Origin: Formicarius rufipectus | Lineage: Eukaryota; Chordata; Aves; Passeriformes; Formicariidae | Assembly (NCBI GenBank): GCA_013399695.1 | Contig: VXAU01006167.1 | Location: 558,001-622,000 of the forward strand | Reading direction: 5' to 3' | Length of the DNA stretch: 64,000 nt | Shown: positions 1 to 12,424 of the stretch, piece by piece | Position numbering within the stretch: the stretch's first letter is position 1 | Layout of the letters: each line of letters begins with the position of its first letter | Made by a program: the position numbers and the translations under genes | Notes under the pieces: model-generated | The model's database searches: none | What the model was told of the DNA's origin: nothing | Seen by the model: the letters and a program-made list of their open reading frames with translations, nothing else

Positions 1-2523
1 CAAAGCAACTGGGCAGCTGTTTCTCAATGTAGCTGGTTTGTCTTTGGTCACATTGATTTATGCTTACATATGATGTTCTTTTTCCTTCTAATGGCTACAA
101 TGTTTACTGGAAAGCATGGATTTTTATTTTCTGCACTCTGTTAACTATTTTCCTGCTCTTTAAAATACAGAACCACCAGGAAACAAAACGCAGAGGTTAT
201 TAATTACAGAGGCCCTGGGGCTCTGCCAGGTTTCAGATCCAATGCCTGTTTCTCTTGATGGCTGAGGAGCTCACATGTTCCCATGCCAGGAAGCTGCTGC
301 TTCCATTCCTGGAGGGCCCAGCAGAGATGCAGAGTCATGCAGTATAAAAAATTACGATCTTATTAAAGGTCACCTGGCCACACAGAGCATTTCCAGAGAG
401 ATAAAAATAGCAGGAGGGTGACAGTCCAAGAACAACACCTTGGAGCTGTGATGGTAAAGGTGGGAAAGCTGCCTGGCATCCCACTGGGCTGGCTCAGCAG
501 AGCAGATGCCCTGCAAGCTGCTGGCAAAGGATGTGGGCTGGCCAAGCTGCCTCCTGCCCCTGGGCACAAACACAGCAGTGTAAGCACGTTTCTACCACTT
601 AAAGAGAATTAAAATCAGGCCCTGACCTCAAGCCAGGTGCAGCCAGCACCCAGTGGGTTTTCTGACTGTGGGATGTGAAGTGCTGAGGGTGGGAGGCTTG
701 GCCTGTGACAGTTTTATTTTCACCACTTGCAATTTTGCCAGCAGGTCGGCAGGCTCTGCCCTGCTCCCATGTGCATGTGTAACATTGCCCAGGGAACTCT
801 GGATGTGTGAGGAGTCTGAAGAGCAGCATGTGCCTGCTCCCCATGCTGGAAAAGGAGGGTGTCAGAGCAGTTGCTTCTCAGGAAGGCAAATTGGATTGCA
901 AAGCCCAGTGGAGAATGGGGTGAAGCCCATTCCTCTCACTGACAAGAGGTGCAATGAACTCCTCATTGGATGCTGAATTCCTCTCTGGGTGCTGATTTGC
1001 TGGCATTCCCCTTCAGCTTGATGCATGAGCATGGGTGGGCAGCTGGCCTGGCAGGAGCAGCCCCCAGGCTCCTGTGTGGGAGACGAGATGGGCTGCTGCA
1101 GAGCATCCTGTGCAAGTGTGCAGCTATCTGTCTCATCTCTTCGTGTCCAGTGGAGCAGCTGCAGAGCCTTTGAAGCTGGAACCTTTTTCCTTACCCCAGC
1201 GTTGGTGCCTGCATCAAAGAGAGCAGCCTGGGAACTACAGGAGGGCTGCTCTGCCTGCTTTCCCACTGCTCCTTGCTGGTGATGGAGAACACCAGCTCTC
1301 TGCTTGAGTTGTGCCTCCCACTACACCTACCAGGAGGCTTTTCCCTGCTCCTGGCTTTTAGGTACTATTTCCACTTCAGCTGGAGAAAGCCCCAGCACCA
1401 GCAGAGCTGAGTAAGTGCTTTTCCTCAGCTTTCCTCACAGGACTTCATGCTGTGACCTTCCTCTCTGGTACCTTGTGCTAAATCCTTGTTTTTATTCCCA
1501 TTCAAGATGTGTTTGTCACTGGTCATTCCTTGGCCACCGTGCAAGAGGTTTCTCCCTCCTCACAAGTCCAGCATGTGCATTTCTGTCTCTCTCCAGTGTG
1601 TGAGCTTTCCTGCAGGGATATTTCCTCCCTGCTTCCCTTAATGCCTGTCTCACACATACTGCTCAGCTTTCCTGTCCTCACAGCAGGGATTTCTGTCTCC
1701 TCTCTGTCATCAGGATCAAACCTTTCCCCTTATTTTGAGTTGACTCACTTAATGGGCAATCTCATCACCGAGGACTCTCAGCCTGCAGTGGTTTTATTTG
1801 GGATTAGCAGAAATTAAATCCCAAAAAACCCTGGCAACAGGTAATAATGCAGCAAAAATGCTACAGAGCAGCCTTCAGTCTAGCATGGCTGAGCAGACTT
1901 TACACATGCAAAGATGAGAATATGATCCTACTGCCAGGAGCTGGGAGAGCATGGGGGAAGGGGTAATTACCCCTGGCCTGCACTTGGAACATCTTAAAGA
2001 TGGTCCAGAGCACAGTACCATTCACCAGGTGAATGCCTGACAAAGCTGTCACCATCCCACTGCCTCCTCCCCAGGTGCTCATTTCCTCTGGTTTTCCTCT
2101 CTTGGATAACTTGCCTGCAGTAAATATGAGAGCACGTGTCTTGGAAACAGCTTCAGACCCAATAAAGGAGTCAATGTTGCGACACCCACAGGAAACCAGA
2201 GACGTGCTAAATCCATTTCTCTCTGAAGCTGGAGCCAACTGGGCCAGGAGGTCACTGCTGAGTGACAGCATACATGAGCACCCGTGAGCTGGCTGCTTCA
2301 GCAGGGTGCTGTTCCTCTCCAAGGGGCTGAAACCTTTATTTATTGCCTGGATGTGATATAAATGAAAGATCCTTGTTCACAGTAGCCTGAAATCCTCCTC
2401 CAAATAGTTTTATTCCCATGTAACGTCCTGTTGCACTGCAGCCAACCATACCACATCAGCAGGTTTTGGCAGCATCTCTACAAAGCAGAGGGGTTTAGCT
2501 TGGGTTGGGAGAATAATAGGGCA
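1..2523. other. Intergenic stretch without genes
   Basis: Unique sequence. Overlapping short frames at 650-1310 on both strands have no recognisable product. No repeat family identified. Confidence 0.6.
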
Positions 2524-2756
2524 GGGGAGGTTTGAATTGGATTTTAGGAAAAATTTTTTCACCCAAAGAGTCGTCAAGCATTGGAACAGCCCAGGGAAGT
2601 GAGAAAGGGATTTAAATCCCCTGGAAGGATTTAAGCTATGTGTAGCTGTGGCACTTGGCGACACGGTTTAGTCATGGGCACTGGTTTAATGATTGGACTG
2701 GATGATCTGAAAGGCTTTTGCAATGTTAACAACTCTATGGTTCTATGATTCTATGA
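2524..2756 (+). mobile_element. CR1 LINE, 3' fragment
   Basis: 'ggattttaggaaaaattttt', 'gcattggaacagcccaggga', 'gtggcacttggcgacacggt', 'ttggactggatgatctgaaa' and the end CTATGGTTCTATGATTCTATG identify a CR1 3' end. The cacttggcgacac block relates it to the copy at 23.5 kb rather than to the commoner subfamily here. Non-coding. Confidence 0.95.
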
Positions 2757-5243
2757 CTTGAAGCTGTAAGGAAGCTGTCACTGAGCATAAAATGGGGATG
2801 ATTTAAAAACCAGAGGGCAAGAGAAAGACATGGGAAGAGATCTGCAGGAGTCAGAGACAGGTTCGTATTATTGTGGTGAGAGGAACATCATCGGGGGCCA
2901 GCTGAGGCCCTTCACAAGCTATAAAAAGAGCAGGGGGAGAGGGCTGAAGTTCTTCCTACAACACAAGTTCCCCAAAGTAGCATTGGGTTGGTGTGGCCCC
3001 ATAGTGGCCCTGGCATTGCTGATCCTTCTCCAACCATGCTGGCTATTTTGGGGTGTCTGGAGGGAGGTCTCTCCCCATGCCCACCTCTTTCATGAACAAA
3101 AAAGAAATGCTGCAGAAGAAAAAAGTAATTTTGGTGAATGTCATTCTTCCCCTTCAGCCTCTTGAAATAGGGAAAAATACAACAAGGTGTCTTCCCTTAG
3201 GTCTGTGAGTAACATGTTCTCCTGGGCTGGTTCTTCCTGCAGTGGAGCTCTGGGCTGAACACACAGCCAAGGAAAAGCCTTCTGAGATGCTCTATATAGT
3301 AAGAAAGCACGAAGTCATAAGACCTGGGTGAGAAAATGATTTAAGAATAAAAAGATGTCACAAAATCTATAGCATGGATGTGACTAGTTTTTAAAATAAT
3401 TTTCTTTGTGAAGTCCTTCCTTTTTGCTTGCAGTCCCTGGACTGCTCTGAAATGTCCCTGGTGTTTTCCCTGGTTACCAGTGTTAGGTTATGGGATAAAC
3501 ATCACGTTGCCTGCCCACAGAGAAGCAACAGTGGGAGGAAATCCAAATAATACCCTGTCCAGGCTGCTCCCAGGCCCATTGCAGGAGCTGTTAGAGGCAG
3601 AGGGAAGCCCAGATTACGGGCTCAGAGGGGATATCCTGGCTGGATTTCCCCGGGGCTGTCTCGGGAGACCCCCAGCACCATGGGCTATCAGGGCAAGGTG
3701 GCTGGAGCAGCTTTTCTGAGCATATCTGGTATGGATGTGCTGCTTTTGAGGGATGTCTGAGACCAACCCCTGGGGGTCTGTGCTACAGCTACAATGGGGC
3801 TGTGGCACACCCAGGTATCAGCAACTGGGACAACTGGGGTCTGCAGGAGTGACTGGGCAGGCTGCAAGCCTGGGGCCACATGGGTGGAAAATGTAGGAAA
3901 TAATACTTCAGTATTTAGGAACAGCACAGCAAATCTCAGACCTGATGAGGGGAGGAAAAGGTGATTTTGCTCTCAGACAAGCCTGACTTCACTCATTCAA
4001 CCTGTCCCTCATGGCCATGTGCACACCAGCAGCAAGGTGTGTGGCCAAGTGACCTGTCCAGCCATCCATATGTGTCCAGATGGTCTGTCCAGGACATAGG
4101 GGGGACACAGGACACCAGTTCTTGGCTTCCCTCAAGTCTTCAGGGATGTAGTTATGTTGGCGACCCTGTGCTGGCTTTGACTGTGCATTTCTACACCCTT
4201 TGGGACTTGTCAGCAATGTGAGCTCAAACCCCTTGGTTAACCTCAGCATCCCAGAGTGCAAATGTTGCTGATCTCCTGTGATGTCTCACGGCAGCCCTAC
4301 AGTGGAGGTGACAGATGCACTTACTGGGTTTGTGCTCACTTTTAATAACAAAAGGCATTTCCCCACAGAAAAAATAATTTTCTCTTGTTTGGATATGGGG
4401 AAATACCTTAAAATTAGACATCTGTTTTTTTTCTTTGTGATTAATTTATTACCAATACTGCTGCACTGTTCAAGATATTTTCCTGGTTTCAACTTCTTTG
4501 TTTTCAACTTGTTTTCCCCTCAGTCCAGAGGCTGGGTCCCATATCTTGGATAACTTTTTGAGTGTATTGCTCAGCATTTGATTGTCTCAGCTCTTACCAA
4601 AGCAGAGTTACCAGTGTTCTGGGATAGTCCTCATGCACTGCATTTTGCAGGTCCCACTTCAGTGGATCCAACTGCTGGTCAGAGATAAAGGAGGAATTGA
4701 TAATGAGTATGACACCTGTTGACATTACAGCTCTCCTCAGCCCTCACTGCTTTCTGAGTGGCACTTCCATGGCACTGTCCCTCTCAGATCAGAGCAAGCC
4801 TTCCTTTGCATAAGTGACCTATAAATCCAGGCCTGACGTGGAAACCTGTCTCTGGTAGGTAAACTTAATTATGAACCACACAGTCTCTTGAAAAGATCAG
4901 CTTAAAAACATTTGACAAGTATAGCTGGAAACCCAATTCCTTCTCTGAAGGCTAAACTTCTGAACCTCAGATAATTACTACTCTTCTCCTCCCTTTGATG
5001 GCATCTTCTATCTTAAGCTATAGAAACAGTATGTAGGTGCTTTCAAGTTTCAAATAAGTGAACATCTCTTGGTATGGCTGTGAGTTAAAAAATACCATCT
5101 TTATGTTTCCAGATGAAGAACCCGAGGCAGAAGAGCTGGAGGTGTGTGTTCCCATTTGGTGGGTGAGTCACCAGCAGAGCTGAGGGCAGCACTCAGTGCC
5201 AGGGACTTGTCACACAGCAGCTCAGAACAGAGAAACTGGTGCT
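2757..5243. other. Intergenic stretch without genes
   Basis: Unique sequence; no gene, RNA or recognised repeat. The largest frames are about 110 codons. Confidence 0.6.
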
Positions 5244-5427
5244 TGTGAGGGTGGTAAAACACTGGCACAGGTTGCCCAGAATGGTGGCAGATACCTCATC
5301 TCTGGGAACATTCAAGGCTGGGTTGGACAGGGCAACCTGATCTAGCTGAAGATGTCCCTGCCCGTTGCAGAGGGGTTGGACTACACAACATTTAAAATAT
5401 CCTTTCCAACACAAACTACTCTATGAT
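5244..5427 (+). mobile_element. CR1 LINE, 3' fragment
   Basis: The order 'gtgagggtggtaaaacactg', 'gcacaggttgcccagaatgg', 'gggaacattcaaggctgggt', 'gaagatgtccctgcccgttg', 'cagaggggttggactacaca' and 'ctactctatga' matches the CR1 3' UTR. One terminal unit remains. 5' truncated and non-coding. Confidence 0.95.
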
Positions 5428-8400
5428 ACCACGACCATGAAAGAAGGGGACAAGGCTCTGGTTGGGGACACTGCTCTGCCATCCCTGTGCTGCTGGGTGG
5501 TTCCATATTTATTAGCCACAAACGAGTGTGCCAGCCACATACCCTGGAGCAGGATAGACCCAGAGGTGTGTGATGGGATGGAGCACAGCTGCCTTGTGCT
5601 CCTTGTTGCTGGGCTGGAGCTGTGAGCTCAGTGTGGGGACCATGGTGTGGGTGCTGCCCCAGTGTCTGTGGCACTCGGTGCTGGAGGGTCCCCACAGGGA
5701 CAGTGCTCCATCCCCCCAGGGATGGCTGGAGGAGGGCCATGGCTGGGTGGCAGCTGCAGGCTGGCATGTCCTGCCGAGCAGCAGGCAGCAGATGGCAATG
5801 TCGCCCTGCCAGAACCGCAGGGATGCAGGTGGATGTTTGCCGTGCTGACAGCTTGGGGACAGGGGACACAAAAGACACCCTCGGCAGTGGGTCCAGATCC
5901 TTTAGCAGAAGACAGAGGGTTTCAGGAAGCATTGGGTGTCTGGTGGAGATACTCCTTGTCCCCGGGTTTGTGTGACTTTCTGCTCCCCATGGAGCAGCCA
6001 GACAGGAGAGGTGAGCGAGGGGGCGGGTAGGGGCACCCTTTTCTGCCTGCTGCCCTCCGTTCTGCCTGGCAGAGGCTGCTGTGAGGCTGCCCACACTGTC
6101 CTGGTCACAGCTGGAGTAGCCTCAGATGTAAAACAGCCCACATTGGCTCTCACCAGGCTTTGGGGTGGGATGATTTTGACAGCTGGGCAAACGGAGGCAG
6201 GGAGCAGCACCTGTGAATGGGTGCTGGAGACGCTATGCTGTTGTTACTCAGCAGTGGGGTGGAGCTGTTCCCACAGCTGAGCCTTGGCGTGGCTGGGCCG
6301 TGGGTTTGGGCAGGATGTTGTGCCTCATCTCCCCAACTCACTGTGGTGCCAGTGGGCATTTTCCCAGTGCAGGAGGCTTGGATGGCCATGGCCCTTCCCT
6401 GTGCTCAGGGACTGCTCCTGTGCCCCACAGTGCCCCAGTGGGATGCAAACCTGGGCTGTTCCCTCTTGCTGTCTGTCTTGGTGGTGTCCCAGGGCCACCT
6501 CTGAGACTTTGTGCTGTGCACTCTCTATCTGATGGGACCAGAGCCAACACTGGAAACTCTTCTTTCCTCCAAGCAGGTCCATCCCATCTTTTATCAGGCA
6601 GGGCTGCTGAGCTCAGGGAAATGGGAGCTGTTTGCCTGCTTGGGACATGCTCCTGAAGAGTGGCTGTGGGCTTTGTTGACTTCTCCAAGGTAACAACACA
6701 CTGGTGACTGCATCAGTGGTACAGAAAACAGGGCTGGCATTGGCTGTTGGATGCAGGTGGGACCTCTGAGTACTGCCACTGCAAGTACCATCAGCAGCCA
6801 AGGCACCTCATCGCAGACCTGTGAAGGAGAGGCCAGAAGGTACTAAGAGATAATTTTGACTTGTCAAAAAGCGGTAGTGTGGGTCCCCTTGTTCTCCCCA
6901 TTGCTCAGATTCAGCACATTTAATTGTGGTTTGGAACGAAGTTGTTTTTCATGGCGCCAGGCACTAAATCTCACATCCTCTGCTCCCCAAGCAGCAAGGC
7001 TTCGAATCAGCACAGGGTTAAGCTGGTGCTAAAAAACAAGTTAATTTCTTCCATCTGGGCACTCCTGATTCAGCATTTCTTCTGCCAGCACTTTACAGTG
7101 GGTGTGAGATAACACAAAGGTACAGTGCACAGAGGGGAGCCCGTCATCCTGTCTGGGTACCTCCCCATGAGCTGCAGTCACACAGATACTGGCTGTGCAC
7201 TCTCAGCACACACAGGCCAGAGGTGGGTTTGGCGAAAGGGTATGTGGGTCACGGACACCACAGGGTGTCCTCATAGTGCACTTCTCACCAATTGTCAGCT
7301 GCATCCCTGGCTCTGTTCTTGAGGATGTGAGTACCTTGAAAGGTGCTGAGTTTGGGTGCTCCTTAGGAAAATTTAGTCTCTATGCTGGAAGCATCAGGTC
7401 TGTGTGGCCTGAGCTTAATTTCTTCCTCAGAAGAATTTGCGTGTCTGTTTTCTCTTTGTGTTTACCTAAAACATGTCATTGTTGCCATGAGTTAGTCAGC
7501 AGCCAGCCTCTCCTGCAGGGCAGCTGTGTTTTGAGAGAAGGAGGAGTGTTCTGGGCTGATACATCCGTGAAACATCACAAATAGTGCTCATGGGGAAGAG
7601 GTCAGACTGAATGAGAGGTCCTGAGAGAGCCACTGAGGTTTTCAGTCTGGCCTCTGTGTTTGATGCTGTTTGTGGTTTCATGTGCTCCTCCCCTCTGGAA
7701 TTACACTTTGGTTTCCAGGAGAGACCTGACTTCACACATCAGCCCTTAGCTGACTCACTTGTCTCAGCTGGAGTTGCTCCAAGGAGATAGAGGCACAGTG
7801 TGAAGGTGCAGAGGTCTCCTCTGTCCCTGAGGATGGCAAGTGTGGTACATAACAAGTGGGGACTGATAACAGAGAGGGGATGTGGGTACCCAGAGAAGGG
7901 GACTGACAGTGCTGACAAATCTGTGGCTGGAAAAAAGGAGGAAGGAAATCCTGACTTGGAATCCAGTACAAACTGAGCTAGATCATTTTTCACTTGCTTT
8001 ATGTCCTGGTCACTTAGAAGTCTTGGAAAAATTAATGGCAAGGAGAATGCAATCAAAACTTGAATGCACTGCATCTTAGCAGGGACCTTCCCTGGCAGTG
8101 GAGATAAGGAATGTGCAGTCTTTGAAGTCAGGGGAAGAAGCTAATTTTGGGTCAGGAGCAGGGGATGACTACCAGGCTGGACATTGCTTGTGCCACATAA
8201 ACCTGCTGGGGCTCAGGTTGCTGCCAGTGTTATAAACTCCTATCACTCCCTAAATACAAATAAGCCTTATCTCCTAAAGTGAATCTTATTAACCAGGAAT
8301 GGACTTTGCTGCCTGTATTGTGGCTTTTAAATCTCACTCAAAGTTTTTCAGCCTCAAATGCATTGGAGAGGGTTTGACAGGGTAGAGGAAAAGAAAAACA

Positions 8401-9140
8401 AAGTGGTTTCTTCCAATGTGAGCTGCTCAAAGCTGTGGCTGTCCTGCCAGCCCCATGGCTGGACGCTGCTTCAAGAGCACCTCCAGGTTTGATTAGATAC
8501 AATGGTGGGGAGCCAGGGGCTCTGCCAACTCTAGCCAAACCAGTTTGGATGTTCTTTCTGCCCACATTTGGAGTTGCCTTCGCCCTGCATTTCTCCCGGC
8601 TGTCTCAGAAGAGTTGGGCAGAGGCACTTGCACTGACACTCCTTGCAGCTGCTAAATTCACTGATACTGGACTTGCAGCTAATGATGCTGGACTACAGTT
8701 AGCCTTACCTCCAGTCCTGCAAGCAGGAACATTGGAAGGGACATTTCTGGGCCTTTGTTTGATTAATTTCTTTGCATTCCCATGAAGGCTTCTATAGCAA
8801 GAGTAGTAATTCACTGAGGTCCTGGTATGGGTGATGCCTCTGCTTCACACTTGATTTGTGCCATTCCTGGAAAGGGTTTTCTGCTCCCTGGGAGAATTTG
8901 GATCCCCAGTCTGTCCTCCCTGTGTCTGCTTCCCTCCACTTTTTCAAGATGAAGCAGCCCATTTCTCTTGGGAAAGAGAGCCTCTGGTCAAGGGGAAAGG
9001 GAACATTACTTTGTCTCCCACACTGGCTCCTTGTCTTTTAATGCTGTGCCCATCTTACCTGGCTATTCCCCCCTTCCTCATTGCTTGGGGAAGAAGACCA
9101 TTGCTCAGTCTAGTGAGTGGGACCGCAGAGGGTAGGGAAG
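5428..9140. other. Intergenic stretch without genes
   Basis: No gene or further repeat recognised. The longest frame in the whole window (237 codons, minus, 6094-5381) lies mostly here, but it runs into antisense CR1 sequence and its product is composition-biased without a domain. Confidence 0.6.
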
Positions 9141-9304
9141 ATCATGGAATCATAGAATGGTTTGGGTTGGAAGGGATATTAAAGATCATCTAGTTCCAAC
9201 CCCTGACCCCACCCACTAGACCTGATTGCTCTAAGCCCCATCCAACCTGGCCTGGAACACTTCCAGGATGGGACAGCCACAGCTTCTCTGGACAACCTGT
9301 CCTA
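9141..9304 (-). mobile_element. CR1 LINE, 3' fragment
   Basis: On the plus strand it reads 'atcatggaatcatagaatgg', 'tttgggttggaagggatatt', 'aaagatcatctagttccaac', 'ccatccaacctggcctggaa' and 'ttccaggatgggacagccac', the reverse complement of the CR1 3' end. Its 3' terminal repeat is well kept, so it is one of the less decayed copies. Non-coding. Confidence 0.96.
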
Positions 9305-11542
9305 GATGTCCTGGCTTCTTTTGGTGTAGTTACATCCTGCAGGTGTGGAGTTAGCTGATGGAACCCACCTGGGCCTCTTCTACCTGCTCAGCTTCTCAAA
9401 CCGCTCCAAAAACTATGATAAATGGGACAGATCGGCAGCAGAGAAGAATGTACTGTCCCTGTCTTGGTTGCAGATAGGCTGGAGGCTTGGTTGCCTCTTC
9501 AGAGCTTTGCAAAGCTGCTGAGCCCTGGATGCTGCTCCTTCCAGCATTTCCCTCGGCGGCCAGATCAGCAGAGGGCACTGCATGTCCACACTTGATCCAC
9601 CTGGGAAGGGAAGGAAGGTCATTTCCACCACTCCAGCTCCAGGCATGAAACAGCAGCATTTGCTCACTGACCACCAGACCTCTCCCCCAGCTCCCTGTCA
9701 AAGAGCCCCACACTGCAGGGCCACTTCCCTGATGGAAAGATTTGGTCTGATGAAGGAAATCAGGAGGCACTTGGTGAAATGATGGGAAAATTTAGATCAA
9801 ACGGCAGGAAATCCTCTCTCGGGCAGCACAGAAGAACTGTGCTGTGGAAAACTCTGGTCTGGCAGGAGGTTATCCAAGACAAACAGGCAGCTGCCTTCTG
9901 GGTGACTGGCTGACAGGCAGGATGGGCGAGAGCTGGGGATCTGGGCAGGCAAAGCCATAAATGCAATTTGGCTTTGTGCTCCACTGTGGTCACTGCAGGC
10001 GGTCAGGGAGGAGCTCCCACCCTGCCCAATCTGCAGGATGGCACCCCCATCCCATGCAGGAACAGAAGGAGCCTTTCCCACCATAGCCTGAGGAGAATAT
10101 TTATATGTGAATATTTAACAGGGTATTCACTAGCCTGAGTGGGGACAGACTGTTTCCTCCTTGGTGAGGTGGGCTGCTTGGACAGGCTTTGGGCTCTTCC
10201 GAGGAGAGTATTTTCGTGCAAAATTAGAGAGAAATGTCCCAAAGTGGATGTTCCCACGATGCCTGTGGAAGTAGGTGACTGGTGGAGTGAACAGGGAGCC
10301 TCTTGTACTGCTGTAGAACAGCAGGTTTTGCTGCAGTAGTGACTTCGTCTCAGTGGAGGTCTCCCTGGCTGCAGACGCAGCACTAAAGATCAAAGGGTCA
10401 TGGATTATCATGGATGGCATGTCCTGCTGTCTTTCCTGTGGCAAGAAATGAGAGTGATTGAATTCTGGAGTGTTTCCTCTTGGATTTCTTCACTGATTGC
10501 AATCAGGGCTTGTCTGAGAACTCTTGCCCTTGGATAGTGAGTTGGCAGCACTCAGGTGACCACACTATAAGCCCCATCTACCTGTCTGGTTCCTGCAGGG
10601 CAGAAGTCACAGCAGTGTGAACCTCAACAGGAGAGCAGGCTTGTGCACCTCCAGGTGGTACCTGTGGGTTCAGCAAACCAAAGGTTTCACTCAAACATAA
10701 GCTGATATATTTCTAGCCAGTAGAAGTGATTGCTGCATGGGAACCTGCCTTGGAGTGCAGTTGTTGACTGAAACCTTTATCAAGAGAGTGAAGGTGATTT
10801 TCCAGACTTCTTGATGTCCTCGGGAGATAGCTTTCATGGAGGCTTTCCAAGACACTGCTGTCTCAGCTATTGCCCTTTGACAGCAGCAAAGATAAAAATA
10901 TGTGAACCTCCTGTTCAGGAAATCTCCCTCCTCTTGAGTGGTTTTCTTGAGATTAGCCTGCAGTCTGCTGCTCCTGAGGCTCTGTCCCCAGAACAAGCAA
11001 CTGGGAATTCACACAAGCCCTAATCATCCAGGAGAGTGCTCTCTGACTTGTCTCTCCTCACCCACTTGCAGCAAGGGCATGTGTGGAGGTGTCTGAGCTC
11101 TGCACGAGTGTGAGAAGGCATTGGAGTGAAGCTGATTGATCTGCTCTGACGCTGCAAGCAGAGGGATGGATCTCATCCTCTTCAGGCTACCTAAACAAGT
11201 CACTGTTGCACATGAGAGGCAAGAAAGCTGTGCTAAAACCATGTTACCTGGCATGGTAATGCCTGAAACAGCAGTGTGTGTATGTAGGGCTGTAGAGGAG
11301 CTGGGAAATTATGCCAGCCTAGTCATGAGTGTCCTGATGAACCTCCTGGAGCCCCAGCCACAGTATCAGCTCACTCCCTGTGGCAAACCATCAGACCCAA
11401 AAGGGAGAGATGTCTGTAGGTAGGACCAGCTGGGAGCTTGAGACTGCACAGACCTGATATGAGAGGCCTGTGGCAGTGCCAGTCAGTAAAGATGGAAGGG
11501 AAGATGAGCTCCAATGAGCTCTGGATCATGTCCATCCTGTAG
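9305..11542. other. Intergenic stretch without genes
   Basis: Unique sequence with no recognised gene or repeat. The longest frames (about 125 codons on the minus strand near 9396-9770 and 10003-10383) have no domain. Confidence 0.6.
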
Positions 11543-12424
11543 ATAGAATCACAGAATCATTTAAATTGGAAAAGATCTTTAAGATCATGAAGTCCAACCA
11601 TTAGCCCAGCACTGCCAAGGCCACAACTAAACCGTGTCCCCAGATGTCGCATCTACATGTCTGTTAAATACCTCTGGGGAGGGTGACCACCACTTCCCTG
11701 GGCAGCCTGTTTAATCCCTGACTACCCTTCTGATGAAGAAAGCTTTCCTAATATTCACCCTAAACCTCCCTTGGTGCAAGTTGAGCTATTTCTTTTTGTC
11801 CTACTGCTTATTACCTGGCAGAAGAGACTGATCTTCATATGGCTACACCCTCCTTTCAGGGAGTTGTAGAGAGCAAGAGGGTCCCCCTGAGCTTCCTCTT
11901 CTCCAGGCTGAGTCTCCCGAGCTCCCCAAGCTGTTCCTCATAGGATGTGTGCTCCAGAGCCTCCCCCAGTGTTGTTACCCTTGTCTGGACATGCTCCAGC
12001 ACCTCAATATCTTTCTTGTTGTGAGGAGCCCAAAACTGGACACAGGATTCAAGGTGCTGTCTCATTGGTGCCGAGTACCTGGTGACAGTGACTGCCCTGG
12101 TCCTGCTGACCATGCTATTGATGGTATAAGCCAGGATGCCACTGGCCTTCTTGGCCATCTGGGCACATGCTAGATCTTGTTCAGCTGCAGTTGACCAACA
12201 CCCCCAGGTCCTCTCCCACCAGGCAGCTTTCCAGATAGTCTTCTCCCAGCCTGTAGCGCCGCAGGGAATTGTCGGGACCTCAGTGCAGGATCCAGCACTC
12301 TTCCTTGTTGAACCTCATAGTGGTGGCCTTGGCCCACCAATCCAACCTATCCCAATCCCTCTGCAGAGCCTTCCTACACCTCAGCAGATCAACACTCCAA
12401 TCAGCTTGATGGTGTCTGCAAACA
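11543..12424 (-). mobile_element. CR1 LINE, long 3' fragment with decayed reverse-transcriptase ORF
   Basis: This is the largest CR1 copy. In minus orientation it runs from the 3' end (plus 'atagaatcacagaatcattt') back through the 3' UTR into the C-terminal part of ORF2, the endonuclease/reverse transcriptase needed for retrotransposition. A 100-codon open piece at 12158-11856 contains HLESCVQFWAPHNKKD and the VLEHVQ segment typical of that region. The upstream part, about 12420-12165, reads in another frame with recognisable segments such as MRFNKEECWILH and YRLGEDYLESC. It is broken by a TGA at 12282-12280, a frameshift near 12160-12190 and another near 11875-11885. The element is inactive. 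Confidence 0.96.
11856..12158 (-). pseudogene. CR1 ORF2 C-terminal remnant (reverse transcriptase)
   Basis: The open piece lies inside the long CR1 copy and encodes the part after the reverse-transcriptase catalytic core. It begins MAKKASGILAYTINS and includes SRTRAV and HLESCVQFWAPHNKKD, recognised from CR1 ORF2 of birds. Both ends are frameshifted relative to the flanking CR1 coding sequence, and the catalytic motifs are not included. It is a transposon relic, not a host gene. Confidence 0.93.

Noticed and set aside
5381..6094. 237-codon minus-strand open frame, the longest in the window
   Set aside because: No recognisable domain, composition-biased product, three other long frames overlap it on both strands, and its C-terminal end reads antisense through a CR1 copy.
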